Positions 25,791 through 37,830 of a stretch of DNA of 64,000 nt are shown here, one piece after another. Every line of letters begins with the position of its first letter. The first letter of the stretch is position 1. A model generated the notes under the pieces. That model did no database searches, was not told where the DNA came from, and saw only the letters and a list, made by a program, of their open reading frames with translations. The stretch lies in NCBI GenBank assembly GCA_018907035.1, contig JACCIC010000004.1, forward strand, positions 5,000,001 to 5,064,000. Direction: 5' to 3'. Origin of the DNA: Sycobia sp. Sy_11 (lineage: Eukaryota; Arthropoda; Insecta; Hymenoptera; Epichrysomallidae). Position numbers and translations under genes: made by a program.

Positions 25791-27285
25791 ATTATTGATC
25801 AACGGTGTATTGTTTGTAAATGACGTTCGCTTCTAATCACTGCTCACGATAACCACGGTCAAGAGTTATATATTATACCCAGGAACCATATTGTACTTTT
25901 CTATAAATAAAATATGAGATTTTTCGTAATGAACTACTCAAGTAATTAAAGTTTAATGCTTGCCCTTCCAAATACTGTTGAGGTTGCTTAAATATTCCTT
26001 TCGCATCGAGATTTTCAGGTATAAGTGTAAATTAGAATTTCAGTTCACAAATATACAAATTTCAAAATGCAATGAGTCGGTAGAAAAAACATATTTATAA
26101 ACAATCTTAAGAAAATTAGAGATAAGACAATTCGTTTTAATCGTGCAGTTGTAATATCTATGAACATATTTATTTGTAACGATATCATAACCGAAACTAT
26201 AGTTGTAAAATTCATGAACAACGTTAGATAAAAACATCAATCCTGCGTCGACATTTGTGCTTAGTGCATCGAAAGTCTATTAAAGCTGATAGTTGACTAT
26301 AGTATTATAAGTCTAGTTTCTGGTTGTAATGACTAAAATAAATTCATGAACCAGTCATATGTTGCATACACTACAACAAAATATATGCAAAGCTATCTGA
26401 AAGGGCGTGAAGAAATGATAAAAATCGTTTAGAAAGTATTTCGTGAAAAAAATTTATATTCATACCTTATATATTCATATACATTCGTATCTTCAAGCAG
26501 AAAATATTATTTTATTGATTCAGAATATTTTAAGAACTTGACTCGAATGTATACATATATTAATTGAATCTCTAGATATCATAGATTGAAAGAAGCCAAC
26601 GATCTTTTTCCTTGCACAATCCGATTATATTTTCTATGGAAAAAAGTTCTCTTATTATTTTTGGAGCGCAACTTATGATTTTTAAATATTCTGTCTACGT
26701 TTTGCTTTGCAGAATCTTTTCGAGATTTCTTTTGAAAAAAATTCTCATATTCTTGCAGAAAATTTGCAGTGTACAAATTTTGAAAAAATAATTCGGTTCA
26801 TTTTAATAGGAATAATAACAACGTATAAAACTTTTTACAATATAAACATCAAAAGCTTCTCGATAACAATTGAGGAGAAATACTAGAATTTTGCAGAATC
26901 CTTTTTAAAACGATAGGACGACTTTTTTGTAAGACAAAAAAGGGAAGTATCCTTTTAAAGGCCTTCCAAGTTTTCGTCCGAAAAGGAATCTCGGATCATT
27001 TTAGCAAGCCTCCAGTGAAAGAATTTTGAAATTATAATCGAATTCAAGCTATCCGAACGGATCCTTGTAAGAGCTTGGTCACTGACCAAAAATTCTTTCA
27101 CAAATACCTTCAGGAACTTTTTAGTTGACATTATTTTATCGAATTATTTCAGAAATCTTCCATAAATTCTTCCCTTATGCTCCAAGCAGTGTAATCTAAA
27201 CCTTGCGCGTCGTTTTTTACTTTCTGCCTTCTCCGCATAAATTATTTTACTTCGTTGTTGTTGTTGTTTTTTTAATCCCACGTGC
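25791..27285. other. AT-rich non-coding DNA with a structured segment
   Basis: AT-rich, no gene recognised. The last part (about 26.9-27.1 kb) contains several inverted repeats, including the hairpin listed separately. Confidence 0.55.
27015..27101. repeat. Imperfect 87-bp hairpin (inverted repeat)
   Basis: GTGAAAGAATTTT at 27015-27027 is perfectly complementary to AAAATTCTTTCAC at 27089-27101. Inside the loop, CAAGCT pairs with AGCTTG and ATCC with GGAT, giving a nested stem. The layered pairing suggests a folded transcript or a tiny inverted-repeat element. I could not match it to a known microRNA and found no target-site duplication. Confidence 0.55.
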
Positions 27286-27995
27286 CAAACACCGTTGAAA
27301 TTACTCGCCCAGCCCAATAAAAGCTATAGCTATCGGCGATCGTTAAATCGCCCCGAGCTCGGCCGATGGCTCTTTACGAGAACGAGGGCGATGGTGTACG
27401 TATAGCCTCGGCCCTAAATTAAAATCTCGCGTCCGCGCGACGTTTACGCGTCGATTAAATTACGGGCGAAGTCGGTTCGCGCCGAGGGCCCTCCGCTGAA
27501 AATCGACGAAATTCCGCGGGCTGGGAAAAGGACTCGCCTCGCGACGGTTCTCACTCCGGCGGGCGGGGCGCGAGGGGCGGGAGCTCGGCGAAGTTGTACG
27601 TGCGTCGAGGGGTAGGGCACGCGTGTCGGGGCATGCCGCGCGATTCATTTTGCCCCCGGTGGCGCGGCGAACGGAAGAGGTGGAGGAGGAGGAGAAGGAG
27701 GACGGACGGCGATTAAAAGGGAGCCTGCGACTTTCCTTCGTTGGTGGATTCGCCGAGGGTGAGAGGGGGGAGGCGTAATGGGGGTTGGGGGGACTTTACG
27801 AGCCCGTCGATGGCGCCGCCGTGAGCTGGAGCTCGCGCGGCGACGGAACATATCGGATATACTTTTAATTGCTTTTAATTACTCGTCAGTCCACGGAATC
27901 GATCGGGCCGATTCTCGCGAACGCGGCAAGCATACGATTGCGCGGGCCGCGCGTTTATTGTATACGTTTCAGCTCCCTGCTACTTTCCCTCGATT

Positions 27996-28035
<40 letters not shown>

Positions 28036-28340
28036 ACCCTCTCTTCCTCTTTCACCGTTTCCTCGTTCTCTTTTCCCTTTCTCTCTCGCAAACAGGCTTG
28101 GAAGGAACGACTTGGCTATCGGATAACAATTTCGCCCGTTGCAGCACCATTCCCCCTTGATCTTTTTCAGATCTCTTTCCCGCCTTCGCATTTCTACTAG
28201 TTGTTTTTATCCTCGAAGCAATAGGTTATTCGATTTCTTTATTGCGGTACAAGTGTTAATTCCTGTTGATGGGGTCGATGTAATTCCCAATTGGAACGGG
28301 GTAGTGGTGTTTGTACATTTTATCCCAGTAAATACGTAGG
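27286..28340. other. GC-rich island 6
   Basis: About 1 kb of CpG-rich DNA. The left part (27290-27480) has short palindrome-like words such as ATCGGCGATCG and CGACGTTTACGCGTCG. The centre carries a GGAGGA purine run (about 27680-27700), and the right part has a clean CT array. A 140-codon frame (27778-28200, +) is broken up by the CT repeat and shows no domain. Enhancer or promoter function is inference. Confidence 0.5.
27997..28030. repeat. (CT)n microsatellite
   Basis: Seventeen uninterrupted CT units within GC-rich island 6, followed by pyrimidine-rich sequence to about 28090. Confidence 0.95.
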
Positions 28341-29400
28341 GCGTGTGTAACAAGCTACTAAAATCCTATTTGCTATTTGAGAACATGAAGAATACGAAGT
28401 TCGAATCCAAAAAGATTAAATAAAGATGAGAGACGCACGAGTCCGTTTACGCTTTTCCAGTTAGTTTAAGCAGACACCGTGCTCTTTAAATTCTTAGACG
28501 CATTAATAAATATAACAGTTAATCAATGACTCTGCCTCTAACAGCATAATTTAACAAACATTAGATCGAAAAATAACGAAGATAACGATAACAAAGTATT
28601 TTTATGAATAAAAAAAACCTATTTCGAATAATAATTCTCGTATAAATAGCGTAATTCGAATTAGAATCCATTAAGTTTTTTCAGTTTCTAAATAAACGTA
28701 AGCAAAACTTTTTTCCTACGAGTTTAACAATGAAACGCAAGACACCGTAAAAGACCACGGCATACAAAACTAATATATACTTTTATAAACTACGCTTTAG
28801 ATATTAGAAATATAGAAACTGCTAAAGAATGTTGTTTTCATAAAAATGAGCTCGGAAATTATTGCAGCAGTAAACTACTCGCTGAAGTAACCTTCGAAGT
28901 CAAATTTTAAGGATTGAGCAAAAATTCTTTATTTGACTGGATATTATACGTATATGCTGTATTATTCAGAATTTAATCGCGTCTTCTATTTACCTCTTTT
29001 CTATACATTTGCATTTGCAGTTTTTTATCAGAATTTTGTTTATAATTTTATGTTATAATAATTTTAAAATGCTTTAATTCCTATGCCGTTCAATAAATTT
29101 ATTCGAAACTAAAAATTTCATTTACAAGAATATATTCTTTTTTCAGTAATAATCATAATAATAATAATACCATAATAATGTAGTTTGTAAAAGTACAGAA
29201 ACAACTATAAAAGCATTTGATATACGTAGTTTGCCATGATGACTTTAACGAAACGTTTCCATAAAATTGCAACGTCCAATGCACCTTGTTCTTGAAAATG
29301 GATCAATGGCCTATGATAATAGAAAATATTGTGTTTCTTCTTACTATTATATTGATCAAATTTTCTGGGAAGAAAGTATACTTAAAAAAAATCTCGAATG
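28341..29400. other. AT-rich non-coding DNA
   Basis: AT-rich with short frames only. A B-box-like AGTTCGAATCC at about 28399 has no A box upstream. A short (AAT)n-like run lies near 29150-29170. Confidence 0.6.
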
Positions 29401-29694
29401 ATGCATTGATCCAACCGTGAGAGGCAGATGGTGACACGTTTAACATTCACACGTATGCACGATTTCAATGTCAGCGGAACGCAGCGTTTAGAGATGAGAG
29501 GAACATTCCAAAGTGCTCACAGGATGCATCGATCGCATAGTATATCGCATCACGCGCGTGCGCTCGACCCGCTCCCAACATAATTTCCGCTTCTTTCGCC
29601 CGCTCCTTTTTGCATCTCTTAAACGGAGCCTTATATTTATTTCCCCTTTGGATACACATATACGTACTCTCGGAACCTGCTCAGGCATGAAACG

Positions 29695-29755
<61 letters not shown>

Positions 29756-30050
29756 TACCACGAAGGGGTCGACCAAGCCCAACGGTACGTAAAATTACGA
29801 GCGCGCATCGGGTGAAGGGGTGGTCTCGATCGAGGGCAACCTCGCGATATCGGCGGGGAAAGACTTGGAATTTTTCTCCTCGAACGCGTAGGACACCGAA
29901 AAGAGAGAGAAGGAGAGGGAGAGGGAGAGGGAGAGTTAGTAGGAAATTCGAACGAGGCAGCTATGTGGCGGGCCACGCGGATAAAGAGAGGAGCTTGGGA
30001 GCAGCACGTGGCACGTGCTCTATTTGCTCGATGTCATTTTAACGAGATTT
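29401..30050. other. GC-rich island 7 interrupted by an AT array
   Basis: CpG-containing sequence on both sides of a long AT microsatellite. Right of the array, an imperfect (GAGAGG)n run at about 29900-29936 is followed by GCACGTGGCACGTGC near 30002-30017, a pair of CACGTG E-boxes 9 bp apart. Frames cross the AT array on both strands only because alternating AT lacks stops in those phases. Confidence 0.5.
29698..29753. repeat. (AT)n microsatellite
   Basis: About 28 uninterrupted TA units embedded in GC-rich island 7. Confidence 0.97.
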
Positions 30051-31230
30051 TTATCGTTCCACATTGTTCGATTATTTAAATTAGCTTCCAGACATTAAGT
30101 AAAAAAGTATATCTGATATTTTTCTCGACTTGTTTCTGATACTCATTCGAGGTAAATCGAGGCATTTTCTTTTTTTAAAGCACTGAATAGTAATCTCTAG
30201 AGAAAATCTAGATCGCTTATTGAAGATTGAATTTTAAATGTTATATCGCCATAAACAAAGCATATGGTTATCTTTTTTATTTATCTTATCTATATCTATA
30301 TTCTTCATTTCATATATTGGCTACCTTTATTTTAAAATAAAGTTAAACTTTATATTAAACTAGTCCTTTTCAAGTTTTCGTATTAAGTCCATAGGTATGG
30401 ATGTTTAATATGTAAGTTGTTGGAAATATAATCTTTCACATTGATAGATTAATCAGTAACAGGAGATATACATAAAAAAATTCATTCTTACTAATCATTT
30501 TCTTTAAAACTATGATTTAAGGGATAAATTTAAAAAAACATTTATTATAAAAATATAATATAATAAAATCGTTAAAGTTTTATTTACTTTAACTTCTAAT
30601 GTCAGTGCAATTATAGAATTTGAATAATTAAAATACACATTACAGTTTAAGAAAAATTTCTCCAACTGCTTTGGTAAAACAGTATTCTTTTAAAAGCAGT
30701 TAAAAATGCACACACACGAGCGCGCGTGCACATAGGAATGAATCTAGTAAATTAAAGTATTGGAATGTAACTAATGAATCGCATAAGGGAAATTTGTGAA
30801 TAATATACTTGTATAAAATCAATATTTACAACGACGCTAACTACTGACGATACATAAATAATGAGGATGCTTTTCTAGATTCTCAAATAAATATAAAGCA
30901 TTTATACATAAATCTATATTGTTAAAATATATAGAAAAATCTTCTAGTATCAATAAGTTTTAAGTTTTGAAGAGTCCAGTAAATTAAAATTTATCAATGA
31001 TTTTCATAATTTTTAAATATTGACAAATCATATTTATGTATAAATAATTTTCATTTATTTAAAAATCTCGATCAGAATTTCAATTGTTTATGTGTGGTGT
31101 AAGCGGCTAGTTGAATTTTGAAAACGAGATTGCACTAACATTAATTATAATTGAAACTTATATTTGCATGATTTTAGAAACAGTTTACTTGCAGCTTTTA
31201 ACTTGGTTTTGGAGGTGATATCTTAAGGTA
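30051..31230. other. AT-rich non-coding DNA
   Basis: AT-rich. One 9-bp inverted repeat (AACTGCTTT with AAAGCAGTT, about 30664-30701) is followed by a CA/CG alternating stretch at about 30708-30735. No gene recognised. Confidence 0.55.
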
Positions 31231-31572
31231 GAAATAAAGAAACCGTGGCGTAAGTAAATTCAAGTAGACGTTCAAATTCCACGCGTTTAAATGCGTGCGT
31301 CAAAATTATTCAGCGCGGCTTTTCTAATTTATATCTTTTAAATGTATTTCTTTAAACCGTGCGACATAAATATATACAAGCACATAAATATAGGCAAAAA
31401 AGAAACACGGAACAACACGCGTTTTTTCGCAATTATAAACGTCCGCTTTCCCGTTCGGTGTTAAATATACGGGGGCTTCATTAATCCGAGCAGTCTTAAT
31501 GGCCGAAGTGAAGCTTAATACATATAACTGCGCGAAAAATTTTACGCGGATTTGCTTTCCGTGTACCGCTTG

Positions 31573-31622
<50 letters not shown>

Positions 31623-31840
31623 CACTTGGTATATAACGGAAAAATGTTACGCTCGGCGTGGGCGCGCTCGGTATTATATGAAAAGCTGCGGGAGGGGCGA
31701 GCGTTTTAGCATCTATATAAGGTATATAACGAGCCCCAGTTTTTTTCTTAGTTGACGCAAGACAAAATTGTTCGAAAAACATTTGTTGCGAGCAGGAAGG
31801 TGTGTGTGTATGTGTGTGTATGTGCGCAGGGGTGAAGGGG
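31231..31840. other. Mixed GC patch with AT array and two TATA-like boxes
   Basis: Moderately GC-rich with an AT microsatellite in the middle. Right of it, TATATAA occurs at 31714 and again at 31723, and CTTAGTTG, an imperfect insect initiator, lies about 27 bp after the second. A core promoter is possible but weakly supported. A (TGTG)n-like run follows at about 31800-31825. Confidence 0.3.
31574..31619. repeat. (AT)n microsatellite
   Basis: Twenty-three uninterrupted TA units. Confidence 0.97.
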
Positions 31841-32440
31841 AGGTACTGGCTTCAATTGAAGTGATAATTACACGGGAAAAGTTGCGTATGAATTACAACA
31901 TTTTTAATTATCGAGTTGAATTTGTATCTGTATGTTATTAAAACAATCTTAAAAAGAATAAAATTTTCAGAATCTTATATGGCGGATCTGAGGCAGTCCG
32001 CTGATTTAAATCTCTTAAATATTAATGAGAATGCATTTCTTGCAGAGGCACGTGTATGTGCTTAACAGTTTGAAATTTACATCCATATGCCTTATAAAGC
32101 AAGCAGGGTGCAAAATTATATTAATGCATAAGAAAATTTTTTATAATATCTTTGCCTTAGTATTCATAGACAGCGCAGATTTCGCTTTTACGCATCGCAT
32201 AAATTTAATAATTATTAATTTGTTAATTTTTTAACACTTATTAATTTAAATTATTGCATTATAATTGATTTCATTATAATTAACATTACATTGTGAGCAT
32301 GATAAGTTTATATCAAATGTGTTATACTCAATGTTTATTTAAGCTGTTGAAATAATCTAATAACACAAGTAACGAGCAGCGTCAGGAGAACAATGTATTT
32401 TAGCTTCATGTGGTTGGGAAAGCTATTTAGATACGGCTAT
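31841..32440. other. AT-rich non-coding DNA
   Basis: AT-rich with a 69-codon low-complexity frame and many TTAAT words near 32200-32280. Nothing recognisable. Confidence 0.6.
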
Positions 32441-32449
32441 ATTATTGAG

Positions 32450-32692
32450 GCCTAGAATGGCTCGATCGCTACGGCAAAGAATTATAAGAATTGGGTGGTC
32501 CCAGTTCAAATCCTGATCTCAGTCGAGTGACACAAGGCACCGCTGTAAAAATTTAAATCTTCTTTGTTTACAAACACATCGTAGACCTTCCTTGCTGATT
32601 AACGCCCGTAAGAGGAACCATAAATAGAGCGACGTTAAGTTACAAAAGATATAACAACGATATAAAAAAGATATCACAAAAGTTATAACAAC
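32450..32692 (+). mobile_element. tRNA-derived SINE, copy 1
   Basis: The head has an A-box-like TGGCTCGATCGC (32458-32469) and, 33 bp on, a B-box-like AGTTCAAATCC (32503-32513), the internal RNA polymerase III promoter layout of a tRNA-derived SINE. The body, from the B box to GAGCGACGTTAAGT (about 32640), matches copy 2 at 37.04-37.17 kb with about 11 differences in 139 positions by eye. The tail is a 17-bp tandem array rather than poly-A. I could not find a target-site duplication, and the left edge is approximate. Confidence 0.8.
32642..32692. repeat. 17-bp tandem repeat in the SINE tail
   Basis: Three 17-bp units. The first (ACAAAAGATATAACAAC) and third differ at one position; the middle unit is more diverged. 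It directly follows the SINE 3' end. Confidence 0.85.
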
Positions 32693-34234
32693 ATGTAAGT
32701 GCTGTGAATTCGAGCGTAATTACAACCTGCTTAACAAACTGAATCAGTTTAAAAATTATCCGGGTTAATGCGATATTAATAATATTTATCAAAAGCAGTT
32801 CCATGACGACATGAAGTAATGTATCAAATCACCAGACAGACTACTTTCTCGTTTTTATTGACGATGAACACGAAATCTCCCGTGTTTCTGTCACAAACCA
32901 TATATACTATTCATTTTCCACTTTCTACTTTCAGTTTCTAATTTTATACTTTCATTTGTGGTTTTATTATTGATAATGCAATCTCAAACTGTCTGCTTCG
33001 TTTAGGGGCTACGTTTGGAAAGGGAAAGTTAGAATTTTAAACATAACGTTTGAAATCGAACTTCGATTCAGAATTGAACGAAGCTCAAACTACGCCTTAC
33101 TGTGCATCATAAAATATCGGTAAAATTGTTTATTTTAACATTCTATCGTACTGCGATTTTATCGAGTTATTAATAAAAAAAAATTCGAGTGAAATTCTGC
33201 ATTCATATATATAGCCAGAATTATTTACACGGCCGCATGATTTTCCCAATTTAGAAACGGGCATTTTCCAAGATATAGGACGAGACAACCTGGAAAAGAG
33301 TAGATTTTCCATTTATGAACTCGTATACGCAGAGGTAACGCGTCCGCAGAGAGTCTGCAATCGCGAGCTTATCATTTATTCATACGACGACAGAAATGTT
33401 TCTGTACCAGTTGACTGTCACGCAGATCAAACGCGACGTCATATATAATTCATCGAGATTAATAAGTTACGAACGTAATATTATACGGATCTTCGATAAG
33501 GCGGCATTGCAAATGGCCGATCGGTACACGGGAAATATCAATGTTATTCGAAAATGAACTCACGATAATACGATTATTATTACGAACTTATTATAATTCG
33601 AATAAATTACAGCTCGGTATTTGGAAAAAATTGGAAACTATTGAAAATTCAAAGAAACATCTATTGAAAATTTATATGGTTAACAAATATTCAAGAACTT
33701 TATTATCAAACTGACAAATGATAAAATTTCAACGTTAAAATAAAACTCCCTCAATGCATATAATATAACCAACGACGAATAAAAAGAATGACAATGAATC
33801 TGTATTTAAAAAAAAAAATTCAAACGAATCCACAAAACTATTATACAATGTACATTAAAACTTGTACCGATTGCACTTTTATGCCATTTATATTAAATAT
33901 TGACAAAATTACTAATAATTTTTCTTTCACTAAATTACTGTCCTACTATTTCAATAAAATTTCGTAAATTTTGATAAATGTTTTTGTCCAAGTAGCAGAA
34001 ATAAATATACAATCATAAATGAAAGCTCTGCTGTCTGTGTGAATGTTGCATTCTTGATCATTTAACAGGTAGAGTTTAAAATTCACGTAAGAAATTGAAT
34101 ACAGAATTGTTTATTCAAGACTCTGATTCTATAAATTGTTATCGATACTGCTTTTCTATTTATTCATAATTTTGAGCTTGATAATCATACAAAGTTGACA
34201 CACAATATAGAAATCGGAAAAGCAGGTCTAACAG

Positions 34235-34298
<64 letters not shown>

Positions 34299-35555
34299 TA
34301 GAATGGACTTTTCCTTCAGTTGCCGGAATCAAAAAAGTATTAAAGTAAGTAGGTAATCGTATGTAATTCTCTGAAACTCTTCAGGGTATATAAAAAAACA
34401 TTGTTCGTTTGAAGGATTGTCTATATATATGATATTACGTTAAGTTTCTACCATCTCTTTGCAGCAACGAAAAGTGTACAATAGTTTCGTAAAGTACAGT
34501 AGGTGTGCGCAGTTCTCGAGTGATCTATTACCAATGTTCTTCAACAACTTCTTTGCTCGATTATATATAGTTGATATCACGGATCTAGCGAGAGAAAACT
34601 TATAGCTTTAAATAGTTTTATAGCTCTATAGTATATATATCGAAAAATGACTATAAGAAATTTGTACTTTTTAGCGATGGGTTAATCCTGATAACATCAA
34701 AGTAGATAGAGTGAAAGTATATGGCCAGTCAACTTTTAAATCATAAATTATTTAACTAATTATTTATAAATCATGGGGCAATACGTAACTGGCTCCTTTG
34801 CCAAAACAGTGAACTCTTCATTTTCTATTATTGTTTGTTTTCAATTTCAATATCAATACTTTTAATGAAGTGACAATTGTTTATATACAATGAGAAACTT
34901 CTTGAATTAGAAGCTGAAGAATGAGTAAATCGAAAAATTCTTTTGACTTTGCACATACATTATTTTACCGTTTTGATACAATTTCTGTTGAATGAGTCGT
35001 TTCAACAAATGAAACATTCGTTCGTAGTTTAAAATGTATCTAAAAATGTAATCCAAATAATCGGATATTTAATCGAAATAAATTTTTTCTTTGTTCCCAC
35101 ATATACAAATTTTACAAAGTTTTCTCATTTTTTATTTTATTAACGATTAGAACATGCAAATTCTTTGATACAAGCAATGATATTATATTATTACTATGTT
35201 TTACGATTTTATACTGTATATGCTAGCAGTTTATGAATAATAATTAGTTCTTCTTTGGACGAATTACTAATACGGTAATTACGCCAAAATGAATAAATTT
35301 CGCGCAACGTGAATTCGTGAAAAGAGGGAAAAAAATTTTTTTAAACTATCTTCATCAAGAGAAAGAAATTTTACTGCAAAGTGAAAAAGTTATTAGTCTA
35401 TTTAGATTAACCCAAGATGTTTAAGCTATCGTGCTCAACTTTATATTTAACACCGTCATTTTGCAAATTATGAGAAGTTTACGTAATATTCGCGAGTTTT
35501 AATACCAATTCCGATAAAGCGAATGAAGTGAAGAAATTTCCATTGGAATATCTCT
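32693..35555. other. AT-rich non-coding DNA
   Basis: AT-rich with a moderately GC patch near 33220-33560. No gene recognised. Contains a long AT array at 34.24 kb. Confidence 0.6.
34240..34295. repeat. (AT)n microsatellite
   Basis: About 28 uninterrupted TA units in AT-rich DNA. Confidence 0.97.
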
Positions 35556-35988
35556 TAAATGAAACGACCGAGTCGGAGGGAAGAGGGGGCAATGGAACCT
35601 TTTAACTTGCGTAAACTTTCAAAATCGCACGACCAGAAATTAGAAGAACGCCGCTATTGTTTCAGAACGCCGGTCTTGGGGAGAGAAGAAAAAGAAAAAA
35701 GAAAAAAAAGAGAGAGGGGGGAAGAGAGAGCCCGATAATGGGCCGTGATGAGGGAATTCTTCTTCTATACTCCACTCCCGGGATAAAAGTTTTAAGGGGC
35801 GCGAACAATTGATTTGCATAAATCGTCGTTTTGCTCCTCAAATTATTTTTCTTCAATTTTGTTATTGCGCGAGCCTTTTGCCCGGCACCAGCGTCATCTT
35901 GATTTTTCGATAAAAAATGTTAATTGCTGCTGGCGCGCATCAGCTCTTGCCGTCAAGATCGATATGTGGACGAACCGTATAATAATTG

Positions 35989-36047
<59 letters not shown>

Positions 36048-36100
36048 GTATGTATGTATGTATACGAAGAGTGTGCATGACGTATAAGCATTATCATTGG
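35556..36100. other. Mixed GC patch with purine run
   Basis: Begins with GAGGGAAGAGGGGG and has a purine run (GAAGAAAAAGAAAAAAG...GAGAGAGG) at about 35680-35730, then moderately GC sequence up to an AT array. No gene-like frame. Confidence 0.4.
35996..36063. repeat. (AT)n and (TATG)n compound microsatellite
   Basis: About 22 TA units, broken once by CA near the left end, followed by TGTATATG and four TATG units ending at about 36063. Confidence 0.95.
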
Positions 36101-36959
36101 AGGCTAATGAAAAAAAAAATTTATTCGCTTCAAAACTGTATTTAATATCGTTCTTAGATCAGCTACATGTCATCAGCTACAAAAACAGTCAGTTGTTGGC
36201 CGTAAAATTATTGAAGAACGAAAAGATCTTAAAAATCTTGTATTATGGTTTTATGAATTAAGGTTTCGTCATTGGCCGGTGAACGTTGACGCGTAGCGCA
36301 AAATCTATTAAAAACTTTCCAAAATACCTAGATGATTTTCATAGCAGGTCCCCGACTTATTACTGATATGCTAGAGTGGACAATGATATTTAGGAGACCC
36401 AGGTATAAGTAATATTGTCTCAGAACTATAAGTCTGCGAAAATTGTTTTTCAGTATATAATATAAATTTATAGAGTAGCAAATATAAAGAGTTTGAATTT
36501 CTTTTGGAATTTCTTAGTCTTCTGATTGTTTTTGTAGAATTATTTGTTCATTATTTTGTACAATAAATACATTATTTTGTATGTGAATACAATAAAATAA
36601 GTACAGTAGAATATATGTAGATAATAAGTAAAGAAGCAATGAAACCAAGCTGTTCGAAACGACTACTCTAATTACTTGATCGAAACGATTATTCCAAAAG
36701 AGCATGGAAATCGACTTGGATCCATTTATTTAGAACAAATATATCCATCCAATTCCTTTTAAACAATCATTTATCTTGTTTAAATATTTTCAATGGATTG
36801 AAAATACTAATGAAATTATCAAAGAGAATGATAGTATATTTTCTACTGCTAATTCTTGTGAATAAATATTACTTCGATTACGTATCGGACCTTTTTTATT
36901 AAAAAAAAAAATGTTCGCGCTTTTATTAAATTGAAGAATATCTGTCGTTATTGATATAG
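36101..36959. other. AT-rich non-coding DNA
   Basis: AT-rich, no gene recognised. A 9-base match to the mariner terminus (TTAGGAGAC, about 36391) stands alone and is taken as chance. Confidence 0.6.
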
Positions 36960-36971
36960 AAATGTATTTAA
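36960..36971. repeat. SINE target-site duplication, left copy
   Basis: AAATGTATTTAA, identical to the repeat immediately after the SINE tail. Confidence 0.9.
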
Positions 36972-37190
36972 GGGACCTTAAGTCATCGTACGAAGACTCA
37001 ATGTCTAGAGAAAAGGCTCAGCAATTGGTTGATCCGAGTTCAAGTCCTGATCTCAATCGAGTGGCACAAGCACCGCTGTAAAAATTTAAATGTGCTTCGT
37101 TTATAAACACATCGTAGACCTTCCTTGCTGATTAACGCCCATAAGTGGGACCATAAATAGAGCGACGTTAAGTAACATAATAAATAAAAT
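36972..37190 (+). mobile_element. tRNA-derived SINE, copy 2, with perfect target-site duplication
   Basis: A 219-bp insertion flanked by a perfect 12-bp direct repeat, AAATGTATTTAA at 36960-36971 and 37191-37202. This is the target-site duplication expected of LINE-mobilised retroposons. It has a B box AGTTCAAGTCC (37037-37047), a body nearly the same as copy 1, the conserved 3' segment GAGCGACGTTAAGT, and a short (ATAA)n-type tail that abuts the right repeat. The A-box region reads GGCTCAGCAATTGG and sits closer to the B box than in copy 1, so the head carries a deletion or rearrangement. The intact duplication argues for the most recent insertion of the three. Confidence 0.92.
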
Positions 37191-37202
37191 AAATGTATTT
37201 AA
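37191..37202. repeat. SINE target-site duplication, right copy
   Basis: AAATGTATTTAA, directly after the A/T-rich SINE tail. Confidence 0.9.
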
Positions 37203-37439
37203 TGATGGCGAACGAAAAACTTCAATAAAATGTGTTTTCTTGATGCGCAACGGTATGTCACACTCGGTATTTGTTATTTAATTGTGATTGAGAATATCGA
37301 ATACATCGTAATAAATCAATTTGATATAGTCTCGACGCATTTTGAAAAAGTTGGCTATGTATGGAAAGTAATGGAAGAAAAAAAGACGCTCATCGGGAGG
37401 CTTTATTTAACGACTCTTTTCGTTCCATCGTACGTATAA
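37203..37439. other. Short non-coding interval
   Basis: Moderately AT-rich. A 69-codon frame covers most of it (37230-37439) but shows no motif and uses sequence partly continuous with AT-rich flanks. Not called a gene. Confidence 0.5.
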
Positions 37440-37830
37440 AAACTGACACGTGTACACCGAACATCCTTACAGAGCCCCGAGGAGCGCGTATAAACCACGC
37501 TACAGGTAGATTTCCGCGGAAATCGTAAAAAAGAGAGTCGGCAGCGCCGCGCCGCGCTAGTTATATAACAGTTCTCGACGGGCCTCTGCTTAATAATTTA
37601 AATCAGGGAAGCCGTGGGCAACTTTGCCCGGTGAATAATAATTCGCAGTTGGCGTTTTTCCGCAGCCGCGCCCGCGACACAAATCGCCAAATCAACGGGT
37701 TGACGAGGGGCTGGCGAAACTCGCTTTAAAAGTTGTCGAAGCAGCACGCGGAAGAATCCTCGGGGCAAGGAGAAGCGAGGTCTGTCAACCGGAAGGAGGA
37801 GAGAGAAGATCTAGCGATTAAAGGCATGGC
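37440..37830. other. GC-rich island 8
   Basis: CpG-rich block (for example GGCAGCGCCGCGCCGCGC near 37541-37558), without simple repeats or a coding signature. Possible regulatory DNA. Confidence 0.45.

Noticed and set aside
28399..28409. B-box-like AGTTCGAATCC
   Set aside because: No A box at a suitable distance upstream and no similarity to the SINE body.
36391..36399. Nine-base match to the mariner terminus
   Set aside because: Similarity stops after nine bases and no partner terminus is visible; chance match.
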